Shown here: positions 1-5,226 of the stretch, piece by piece
How the letters are laid out: each line of letters starts with the position of its first letter
How positions within the stretch are numbered: the first letter of the stretch is position 1
Position numbers and translations under genes: made by a program
Notes under the pieces: generated by a model
Databases searched by the model: none
The model's input: the letters and a program-made list of their open reading frames with translations, nothing else
Told to the model about the DNA's origin: nothing
Assembly (NCBI GenBank): GCA_034668785.1
Contig: JAXDOS010000276.1
Coordinates: forward strand, 1-6,525
Reading direction: 5' to 3'
DNA length: 6,525 nt
DNA from: CANKHA01 sp034668785
Lineage (GTDB): Bacteria; Pseudomonadota; Alphaproteobacteria; Rhizobiales; Xanthobacteraceae

Positions 1-20
1 CCACAAACCCGGAGATAGAC

Positions 21-734
21 ATGCGGCCGAGCCGCCGACAGCCAGACGAGCTGCGCGCCGTTTCACTTGAGCGCGGCGTCGTCAAATACGCGGAAGGCTC
101 GTGTTTCGTGAAATTCGGCGACACCCATGTGCTGGTGACGGCCACTCTTGAAGACCGGCTGCCGCCGTGGATGAAGGGCCAAGGCCGGGGCTGGATCACT
201 GCCGAATACGGCATGTTGCCGCGCGCTACGTCCGAGCGTACGCGGCGCGAAGCCTCCGCCGGCAAGCAGAGTGGCCGCACGGTGGAAATCCAACGGCTGA
301 TTGGCCGCTCGCTGCGCACGGTGGTTAATCTCGAAGCCCTGGGCGAACGGCAGATCACGATCGACTGCGATGTCATCCAGGCCGACGGCGGCACCCGCAC
401 CGCCGCGATCACCGGCGGTTGGGTTGCCCTGCATGACTGCGTCGCCTGGATGAAGACACGCGAGATAACGCGCGGCGAACCGATGCGCGATCATCTGGCG
501 GCGATCTCCTGTGGCGTCTGCAAAGGATTGGCGGTACTCGACCTCGACTATGCCGAAGACTCCGAGGCCGATACCGACGCCAATTTCGTCATGACCGGCA
601 CCGGCAATATCGTCGAGATCCAAGGCACCGCGGAAAAGGTCCCGTTTTCCGAGGAACAGTTTCTGGCCTTGCTGGCGCTGGCGCGCAAAGGCATCGACAA
701 GCTGGTCAACTTGCAAAAAATGGCGGTGATGTGA
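21..734 (+). CDS. rph: Ribonuclease PH
   Basis: Phosphorolytic 3'-5' exoribonuclease that trims the 3' end of tRNA precursors, using phosphate and releasing nucleoside diphosphates; in this family it acts as a cytoplasmic hexamer. The 237-residue length is normal for the family. It opens with the typical RPSRRQPDELR stretch (residues 2-12). The phosphate-binding ADGGTRTAAITG motif is at 121-132, and the acidic active-site segment DYAEDSEADTDAN is at 176-188. The ATG at 21 follows GGAGA at 11-15 with five bases between, a good ribosome binding site. It is the first gene visible of an operon: its TGA overlaps the GTG start of rdgB by four bases. In related genomes hrcA commonly lies divergently upstream, but that would be outside the window. 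Identification is secure; nothing looks broken. Confidence 0.97.
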   Translation: MRPSRRQPDELRAVSLERGVVKYAEGSCFVKFGDTHVLVTATLEDRLPPWMKGQGRGWITAEYGMLPRATSERTRREASAGKQSGRTVEIQRLIGRSLRTVVNLEALGERQITIDCDVIQADGGTRTAAITGGWVALHDCVAWMKTREITRGEPMRDHLAAISCGVCKGLAVLDLDYAEDSEADTDANFVMTGTGNIVEIQGTAEKVPFSEEQFLALLALARKGIDKLVNLQKMAVM

Positions 735-1387
735 GCCACAGCGCCGCCGCAGAGGCCCCGGCGCACCGCCCCATCACTGGCCGCCTAGTGATCGCCACGC
801 ATAACCCGGGCAAGTTGCGCGAATTGCGCGACCTGATCGCGCCCTACGGCATCGACGCGGTCTCCGCTGGCGAGCTTGGGCTTGCCGAGCCGGAGGAGAC
901 CGGCGCAAGCTTTCGCGAGAATGCGCGAATCAAAGCGGTCGCCGCCACCACAGCTTCACGACTGCCGGCTTTCGCCGACGATTCCGGTCTGGCGGTCGAT
1001 GCGTTGGGCGGTGCACCGGGCATCCACTCGGCTCGGTGGGCGAGAGCCGATAAAGATTTCGTGGGAGCAATGCAAAAGATCGAGGCCATGATGCGCGAAC
1101 GCAATGCCGCTGACCGCCGTGCGCATTTTGTCTCCGCGCTTTGCGTCGCCTGGCCGGACGGGCACGTGGAGGAATTCGAGGGGCGGATCGATGGCACCAT
1201 TGTTTGGCCGGCGCGGGGAACGGCTGGTTTTGGTTACGACCCCATTTTCCTGCCCTTCGGTCATGACCGGACCTTCGGCGAGATGACCGCGGACGAGAAA
1301 CACGGCCTGCCGCCCAAGGGAAAGGGCCTGTCGCATCGCGCCCGCGCCTTCCTCAAGCTCGCGGAGGCTTGCCTTGAGCGCCGATAG
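731..1387 (+). CDS. rdgB: RdgB/HAM1-family non-canonical purine NTP pyrophosphatase
   Basis: Hydrolyses ITP, dITP and XTP to monophosphates plus pyrophosphate in the cytoplasm, keeping deaminated purines out of DNA and RNA. The 218-residue protein has the family signature THNPGKLRELR at residues 23-33 (nucleotide binding), FADDSGLAVDALGG at 81-94 with the acidic DDSGL active-site segment, GFGYDPIF at 166-173, and the C-terminal SHRARA at 201-206. The first 17 residues form a short extension before the RLVIATHN strand, slightly longer than in Escherichia coli. The start is a GTG at 731 that shares bases with the rph ATG-TGA end, a four-base overlap indicating translational coupling. Its 3' end overlaps hemW by 14 bases. 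It has no internal disruption. Confidence 0.96.
   Translation: MSHSAAAEAPAHRPITGRLVIATHNPGKLRELRDLIAPYGIDAVSAGELGLAEPEETGASFRENARIKAVAATTASRLPAFADDSGLAVDALGGAPGIHSARWARADKDFVGAMQKIEAMMRERNAADRRAHFVSALCVAWPDGHVEEFEGRIDGTIVWPARGTAGFGYDPIFLPFGHDRTFGEMTADEKHGLPPKGKGLSHRARAFLKLAEACLERR
1363..1376 (+). promoter_or_regulatory. Ribosome binding site and TTG start of hemW
   Basis: GGAGG at 1363-1367 lies six bases before TTG at 1374-1376, both inside the 3' end of rdgB. This fixes the unusual TTG as the likely start and implies coupled translation with rdgB, whose stop is at 1385-1387. Confidence 0.7.
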
Positions 1388-2531
1388 CAACAACCCAGCC
1401 TTCGGCGTCTATGTGCATTGGCCGTTCTGCCTGTCGAAGTGCCCCTATTGCGATTTCAACAGCCATGTCCGCCACACCCCTATTGACGAGGCGCGCTTTG
1501 TGCGCGCCTTCGCCTCCGAGATCGCCGTCACCGCCGCCCGCATTCCCGGACGGCAAGTGTCGTCGATCTTCTTCGGTGGCGGCACGCCGTCGCTGATGCA
1601 GCCCGCCACTGTCGCTGCGATCCTCGACGCCATCGCCGCGCACTGGACCGTGGCGCCCGATGTTGAGGTGACGCTGGAAGCCAACCCGACCAGTGTCGAG
1701 GCGACGCGTTTTCGCGGCTATCGCGCGGCCGGCGTCAATCGCGTCTCGCTCGGGGTGCAGGCGCTTGACGATGGTGCGCTGAAGGAACTCGGACGGCTAC
1801 ATTCGGCGCAAGAGGCGCTCGATGCGGTCGCCATCGCACGCTCGATTTTCGAACGTTATTCCTTCGATCTGATCTATGCGCGCCCGCAACAGACACCGCA
1901 GGCCTGGACGGAGGAGCTCAAGCGCGCCATCGCCGAAGCCGCCGAGCATCTGTCGCTCTATCAACTGACCATCGAGCCGGAGACGCCGTTTTACGCTCTG
2001 CAAAAGGCCGGCAAGCTCGTCATCCCCGACGATGACTTAGGCCGGACGCTTTACGACCTCACGCAAGAGATTTGCGCCGCCGCCGGCCTGCCCGGCTATG
2101 AAGTATCCAACCATGCACGGCCGGGCAGCGAGTGCCGGCACAATCTCGTTTATTGGCGCGGGCATGAATATGCCGGCATCGGCCCCGGCGCTCACGGGCG
2201 CCTCAACCTCAATGGCGTCCGCCAAGCGACCGCCACGGAGAAACGCCCAGAGACCTGGCTGATGCGGGTGGAGTCGCTCGGCCATGGGCTTGTCACCGAC
2301 GAGCCGCTGATGCGCGAGGAACAGGCCGACGAATTTTTGCTGATGGGCCTTCGGCTCGCTGAAGGCATCGATCCGCTGCGCTATGCGGCGCTGGCAGGCC
2401 GCGAGCTCGATCCGAAGCGGATCACGATTCTGCACGACGAAGGCGCGCTGGAAACCGTTGGCGGACGGCTGCGCGTCACGCAGGCCGGTTTCCCCGTGCT
2501 CGATGCCGTGGTGGCAGACTTGGCGGCGTAG
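1374..2531 (+). CDS. hemW: HemW, radical-SAM heme chaperone
   Basis: HemW is a radical-SAM-fold protein related to oxygen-independent coproporphyrinogen oxidase (HemN); the family acts in heme delivery and is often mis-annotated as HemN. The 385-residue protein has the iron-sulfur motif CLSKCPYC with Cys19, Cys23 and Cys26, the SAM-binding FFGGGTPS at 67-73, LEANPTS at 101-107, RVSLGVQ at 123-129, and the HemW-diagnostic HNLVYW at 256-261, which separates it from true HemN. The start is a TTG at 1374 inside rdgB. It is supported by GGAGG at 1363-1367, six bases upstream, and no ATG lies before the conserved GVYVHWPFC segment. It is the third gene of the rph-rdgB-hemW operon. The last 45 codons are repeated in diverged, broken form at 4244-4374. 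Confidence 0.95.
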   Translation: MSADSNNPAFGVYVHWPFCLSKCPYCDFNSHVRHTPIDEARFVRAFASEIAVTAARIPGRQVSSIFFGGGTPSLMQPATVAAILDAIAAHWTVAPDVEVTLEANPTSVEATRFRGYRAAGVNRVSLGVQALDDGALKELGRLHSAQEALDAVAIARSIFERYSFDLIYARPQQTPQAWTEELKRAIAEAAEHLSLYQLTIEPETPFYALQKAGKLVIPDDDLGRTLYDLTQEICAAAGLPGYEVSNHARPGSECRHNLVYWRGHEYAGIGPGAHGRLNLNGVRQATATEKRPETWLMRVESLGHGLVTDEPLMREEQADEFLLMGLRLAEGIDPLRYAALAGRELDPKRITILHDEGALETVGGRLRVTQAGFPVLDAVVADLAA

Positions 2532-2619
2532 CTCTGAGGCTAGCCGGCATGCCGCGACCGCCTCCCTCGATCACTCACGAGCGCGCGCGAGCCGCGCTGC
2601 GGCAACGTAAAGCCGAGCG

Positions 2620-2652
2620 TTGACACGCGCGATACCCTATCGCTCCCGTCAA
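2620..2652. repeat. Nested inverted repeat at the 3' end of the LysR gene
   Basis: A perfect six-base hairpin, GCGATA (2629-2634) and TATCGC (2638-2643) around a CCC loop, sits inside an outer pair TTGAC (2620-2624) and GTCAA (2648-2652), with symmetrical four-base unpaired arms. It overlaps the LysR stop codon (2649-2651, minus strand) and lies 88 bases after the hemW stop. It could act as a transcription end for either gene, but no T-run follows on either strand, so it does not fit a standard intrinsic terminator. Structure is seen; function is unknown. Confidence 0.45.
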
Positions 2653-3614
2653 GGGTGGACACGCAAGCCCGGCCCACCCGTCCCGTGCACCTGCCTCCAA
2701 TCGAGCGCGGCCACCTCTTGTTTGATCCAGGCACGGAAGGCCTGCACATGAGGGTGTTCCCTCCGGCTGTTTGCGCAGACGAAGTGAAAAGCGCGTCCCG
2801 ATCGCAGAGTAAACTGAACCGGTATCACGAGCCGCCCCGTGCGTAGGTCATTATAGGCCAGCACATCGTGCGCAAGCAGCACGCCGGCACCTTCGCCCGT
2901 GGCATCGAGCGCGTGATCAGCGCTGTTGAAGCGCAGTCCGCGACTGACGTCGACGCCTTCGACGCCGGCCGCCTTGAACCAATCGGCCCAGGTCGGCACC
3001 TCGGCACGGTCGACGAGTGAGTCGTCATGAATCAGTGGCACACTCTTGAGCGCTTCCGGCCGCTGCATGGGCCCGTAAGTCTCAATCAGCCGAGGGCTGC
3101 ATACGGGCACCAAGGATATCTCGATCAGTCTCTCGATCACGAGCGCCGAGTCGGTCGCCGCATTGATGGCCAGATTGCGTATCGCAACGTGGACCCCATC
3201 GGTCGTGAAATTGGCATTGCTGACGGACGAGGAAACGCGAGCATCAATCTCAGGATAAGCAGCCGAAAAGCGGTAGAGCCGCGGCGCCAGCCACTTCGAG
3301 GTGAAACCTGGCGGTGTGCTGATCACGAGCGCGCGTTCCTCGCCTGCGCTACTCAGGCCCATTACCGCGTCACGGATGTGGAGGAAGCCCGTCTGCAGAC
3401 CGGGATAAAGCATCTTGCCGGCAGGCGTCAGCGCGATCGATCGCACGTGTCGTTCGAACAGCTTGAGGCCGAGCAGGTCTTCGAGCCCGCGGATCTGGTG
3501 GCTTAACGCCCCAGCCGTCACATGCAGCTCTTTTGCGGCTTTGGTCAGGCTCAAGTGTCGCGCGGCGGCCTCGAAGGCGCGTAAGGCAGTGAGCGGTGGC
3601 ATTAGCCTATACAT
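2649..3614 (-). CDS. LysR-family transcriptional regulator, GcvA-like
   Basis: DNA-binding regulator with an N-terminal winged helix-turn-helix and a C-terminal effector-binding domain. From the chosen start it is 321 residues, close to the usual 300 or so. Residues 6-59 (PPLTALRAFEAAARHLSLTK onward to KLFERHVR) are the helix-turn-helix plus linker of the GcvA subgroup. The substrate-binding-like domain runs from about 95 to 303, with VIERLIEISLVPVCSPRL at 159-176 and GEGAGVLLAHD at 240-250. The start at 3614 (MYRLMPPL) is chosen because GcvA relatives begin similarly; it lacks a clear ribosome binding site. ATGs at 3656 (335 aa; GGGAGG touches the ATG with no spacer) and 3602 are alternatives. 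It diverges from the small gene at 3740. It is the only intact gene in the hemW-bracketed insert. Target and effector are unknown; glycine-cleavage control should not be assumed. Confidence 0.9.
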   Translation of the reverse strand: MYRLMPPLTALRAFEAAARHLSLTKAAKELHVTAGALSHQIRGLEDLLGLKLFERHVRSIALTPAGKMLYPGLQTGFLHIRDAVMGLSSAGEERALVISTPPGFTSKWLAPRLYRFSAAYPEIDARVSSSVSNANFTTDGVHVAIRNLAINAATDSALVIERLIEISLVPVCSPRLIETYGPMQRPEALKSVPLIHDDSLVDRAEVPTWADWFKAAGVEGVDVSRGLRFNSADHALDATGEGAGVLLAHDVLAYNDLRTGRLVIPVQFTLRSGRAFHFVCANSRREHPHVQAFRAWIKQEVAALDWRQVHGTGGPGLRVHP

Positions 3615-3674
3615 GAGAAAAGCTCGCTTATCAGCTGAGAAGTCGTCGTTTGTCATCCTCCCGTTCGTGAACAA

Positions 3675-3708
3675 TATTCCATAGAGCAAAAATGACGAGT
3701 GAGGAATA
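3675..3708. promoter_or_regulatory. Possible operator in the LysR divergent intergenic region
   Basis: TATTCC (3675-3680) and GGAATA (3703-3708) form an inverted repeat separated by 22 bases. Extending outward, 7 of 8 positions match per arm. It lies between the LysR start (3614) and the start of the diverging small gene (3740), in a stretch clearly richer in A and T than its surroundings (3601-3660 is about 43 percent GC by hand count). LysR regulators commonly bind paired half-sites between their own gene and a divergent target, so this is a reasonable candidate. A six-base repeat can also occur by chance. Confidence 0.3.
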
Positions 3709-3739
3709 CTCAACTTTAAAACACGATGGAGTGGGACAC

Positions 3740-3934
3740 ATGACCTACGCAGCACATCACAGCCATTTCGCCCCTTATTTCGCCGACAAGGCTTCTCCCA
3801 AGAGCTCTCCCAAGAGCAATGCCGTCGCGAAGAGGCGCGGTGTGTTGAGGCGCATCTTCGACGCGATGGTGGAATCGCGTCAGAAGCAAGCCGATCAAAA
3901 GATCGCCCGCTGGCTTGGGCGGGTGCATCACTGA
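3740..3934 (+). CDS. Small rhizobial-type hypothetical protein, probably 3'-frameshifted
   Basis: Predicted 64-residue soluble protein starting MTYAAHHSHFAPYF, with a Ser/Pro/Lys-rich linker (SPKSSPKSN), then a basic amphipathic segment RRIFDAMVESRQKQADQKIA. I recall similar small proteins of unknown function from Bradyrhizobium relatives; no function can be given. The ATG at 3740 is preferred because GGAG at 3728-3731 sits eight bases upstream. An in-frame ATG at 3692 would add 16 residues but has no good ribosome binding site. The present frame ends in VHH and TGA at 3932-3934. The neighbouring frame then continues with a family-like tail (3918-3995), so the gene appears to have lost its C-terminus to a one-base shift in the G-rich run near 3917-3923. 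It diverges from the LysR gene and may be its target, an inference from position only. Confidence 0.55.
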   Translation: MTYAAHHSHFAPYFADKASPKSSPKSNAVAKRRGVLRRIFDAMVESRQKQADQKIARWLGRVHH

Positions 3935-3995
3935 CGACATCGAGCGCGAGATGACGCAGAGCCTTTTGACGGACAATTGGAATGTTCGCCTCTGA
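3918..3995 (+). pseudogene. Out-of-frame C-terminal remnant of the small protein gene
   Basis: In the +1-shifted frame, codons from 3918 read GGCITDDIEREMTQSLL and then TDNWNVRL, ending at TGA 3993-3995. This resembles the C-terminal tail I recall for the small rhizobial protein family (a GGR-ITD-xxEREMTxxL pattern followed by a short Trp-containing end), and it begins exactly where the gene at 3740-3934 leaves its frame. Removing one base around 3917-3923 would join the two into a protein of about 84 residues. It could instead be chance coding-like sequence, since the tail is only 26 codons long. Confidence 0.5.
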
Positions 3996-4104
3996 GGGGC
4001 AGCAAAGTGAAGTATTTGCGACGTTGGCAATAGGTAGCGGGCCAATCTAGCTCGGGCCAAGTGGCAAGTGACTTTCTCCATCGCTGACAGCAGAAGGGCG
4101 CCCC
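3996..4104. other. Non-coding stretch between two gene remnants
   Basis: I see no gene here. It contains two direct copies of GGGCCAA about 15 bases apart, near 4038-4061, and no convincing promoter. AGAAGG at 4092-4097 could be the old ribosome binding site of the tautomerase, whose former start position is 4105. Several translation stops occur in each + frame. Confidence 0.4.
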
Positions 4105-4243
4105 ACGCCTTTCGTCCGCATCGATTTGGCCAAGGGTTAGGTCCACAGAGATTCGCAGGTCTATCGGCGAGACCGTCTACAAGGCGATGATCAAGGTCAT
4201 CAATGTGCCGGCCGATGATAAGTTTCAGATCATCACCGAACAC
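4105..4243 (+). pseudogene. Tautomerase-family pseudogene, N-terminal third only
   Basis: Remnant of a tautomerase-superfamily enzyme (Tautomerase_2 type, small proteins of roughly 125-130 residues that use an N-terminal proline as catalytic base). Codons from 4105 read T-PFVRIDLAKG and then hit TAG at 4138-4140. One frame over, from 4139, RSTEIRRSIGETVYKAM continues, then IKVINVPADDKFQIITEH to 4243. Removing a single T at 4137/4138 restores one frame of 46 codons. The expected start ATG before the catalytic Pro is ACG here. After ITEH the family-typical DELxxDPxYLG region is missing, and the sequence switches to a hemW tail. Lost start, frameshift and truncation make it clearly non-functional. 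The hybrid frame stops at 4274-4276. Confidence 0.8.
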
Positions 4244-4374
4244 GGGCGCGAGCTCGCGCATCAGGCTGCTGCGTGACCAAGGTGCACTGGAAACAAGCCG
4301 CCGCCGGACGGCTGCGGGTTACGCAGGCCGGCTTCCCCGTACTTGATGCCGTCGTTGCCGATTTAGCGGCTTAA
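4244..4374 (+). pseudogene. Diverged second copy of the hemW 3' end
   Basis: This stretch matches the last 45 codons of hemW (2397-2531) but has no upstream hemW sequence. Pieces in order: GRELA near 4244-4258; after an apparent eight-base gap, IRLLRDQGALET (hemW has ITILHDEGALET); then, after a net four-base gain in a GCC-rich run near 4295-4303, GRLRVTQAGFPV and LDAVVADLAA, ending with TAA at 4372-4374. The last 22 residues are identical to HemW, yet 11 of those codons differ, all at the third base, and the stop is TAA instead of TAG. It cannot be expressed as HemW. It directly abuts the tautomerase break at 4243/4244. Confidence 0.85.
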
Positions 4375-4460
4375 AACCTCGGCTCAACTCCCCCTCGCTT
4401 CCCACCCTCTTGCATTCGCGGTTTAGTTGTAGGAGGATTTCTTCTACGGGGGGTAGCGTC

Positions 4461-5210
4461 ATGCGTATGGTAGTGCTCGTCGCACTTGCGTTATTGTGTT
4501 CGTCCTGCGTGCAGCAGGAAACGGTGCGGTTCCAAGCCAAGGCCCAGCAGCAAGCATTCGTGCGCGACGGCCGTCCCGCGCTGGTGTCACAGAAAGCCAA
4601 TTCCATTGTTTTGATCCGGCCAGCCGCGCGGCAAATCGCGGCCGGGGGCCGTCCGGTTTTCGTCGTCGGCATTCGCAATCTGACGAAGTCGCCGGTCGAT
4701 TTCATCGTCAGGAATGTCGCGGTGACCCAAGTAGCCGGCGCGCAAACCGTGGCGTTGAAGGTCTTTTCCTATGAGGAGCTGGTTGCGGAGGAACGGACCC
4801 GGCAGGTCGTGGAAGCCGTTCTCGTCGGTGCCGTTGCCGGCCTTAATAGCGCCGCGGCATCCCAGGGCGGGTACAGCAACCGGACCACGACGAGATACAC
4901 CGCCACCGGCCCGCATACGTCCTATACGACATCGTATAGTTCTCTCGCTGCGACGAACGCGCAGAACCGCGCGTTCCGCCAGAACGAGAAAATGACGGAT
5001 GCCGCGATCGCCGAAGGCCAGGCCAATCTCGCGATCCTGGAGCGCGATGTCATCAAAGACAACACGCTGATGCCGGGCGAGTGGTACGGCGGGACGCTGC
5101 ATGTGGCAGCGCCGTCGCGAGACGCGGACGGCCCTCGCACCTACACCATCGCCATGATGGTGGGAGCCGACCGCCACGACATCAACATTGTCCAGGAAGC
5201 CGCGCCTTAG
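4461..5210 (+). CDS. Secreted protein of unknown function, probable lipoprotein
   Basis: I do not recognise a family. The predicted 249-residue protein begins MRMVVLVALALLCSSCVQQ, a signal peptide with a Cys at residue 16 as likely lipidation site. The lipobox LCSSC is atypical because Cys sits at the -3 position. Residues 65-101 look like a beta-rich fold (VFVVGIRNLTKSPVDFIVRN). Residues 117-133 are hydrophobic and small-residue rich. Residues 140-161 form a Ser/Thr/Tyr-rich linker (RTTTRYTATGPHTSYTTSYS), and a second beta-rich part (WYGGTLHVA, TYTIAMMVGADRHDINIV) closes the chain. The ATG at 4461 is chosen because the signal peptide starts there and GGGGGG at 4448-4453 is seven bases away; an ATG at 4410 would put 17 polar residues before the signal. 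A strong AGGAGG at 4431-4436 is too far upstream to serve this start. It converges with the gene at 5227, 16 bases between stops. Confidence 0.75.
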   Translation: MRMVVLVALALLCSSCVQQETVRFQAKAQQQAFVRDGRPALVSQKANSIVLIRPAARQIAAGGRPVFVVGIRNLTKSPVDFIVRNVAVTQVAGAQTVALKVFSYEELVAEERTRQVVEAVLVGAVAGLNSAAASQGGYSNRTTTRYTATGPHTSYTTSYSSLAATNAQNRAFRQNEKMTDAAIAEGQANLAILERDVIKDNTLMPGEWYGGTLHVAAPSRDADGPRTYTIAMMVGADRHDINIVQEAAP

Positions 5211-5226
5211 CTGCCGACCGCGTGGA

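Larger units (their letters stand above)
2397..4374 (+). mobile_element. Putative insert bracketed by two hemW 3' ends
   Basis: Direct repeats 2397-2531 and 4244-4374 flank a segment holding an intact LysR gene, a probably frameshifted small gene and a truncated tautomerase. The flanking genes (rph-rdgB-hemW on the left, secreted protein and LpoA-like gene on the right) look like ordinary chromosomal backbone. No integrase, transposase or terminal inverted repeat is present, so the mechanism is unknown. Options are a decayed element that targeted the hemW 3' end, or recombination with DNA from a related strain. The element call is an inference from the repeat arrangement. Confidence 0.4.

Noticed and set aside
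63..716. Long minus-strand open frame opposite rph (217 codons)
   Set aside because: It mirrors a secure RNase PH gene in high-GC DNA and shows no recognisable domain; such shadow frames are expected.
2575..2602. GC-rich GCGCG-AGC-CGCGC hairpin after hemW as a terminator
   Set aside because: The stem is only five bases in a simple GC-alternating stretch and has no following T-run.
2649..3755. Longest LysR frame, 368 codons
   Set aside because: The first 47 residues lie before the conserved start of the helix-turn-helix and would overlap the divergent gene's upstream region; 3614 fits the family better.
4154..4176. Idea that the tautomerase frameshift was an 11-base deletion between ATCGGCG repeats
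   Set aside because: A simpler reading works: one extra T at 4137/4138 restores a family-like RSTEIRRSIGE sequence without needing a deletion.
3716..4261. Minus-strand open frame of 181 codons across the remnant region
   Set aside because: It runs antisense to the small gene and the tautomerase remnant, has no recognisable motif and no credible start site. The plus-strand remnants explain the coding-like signal.
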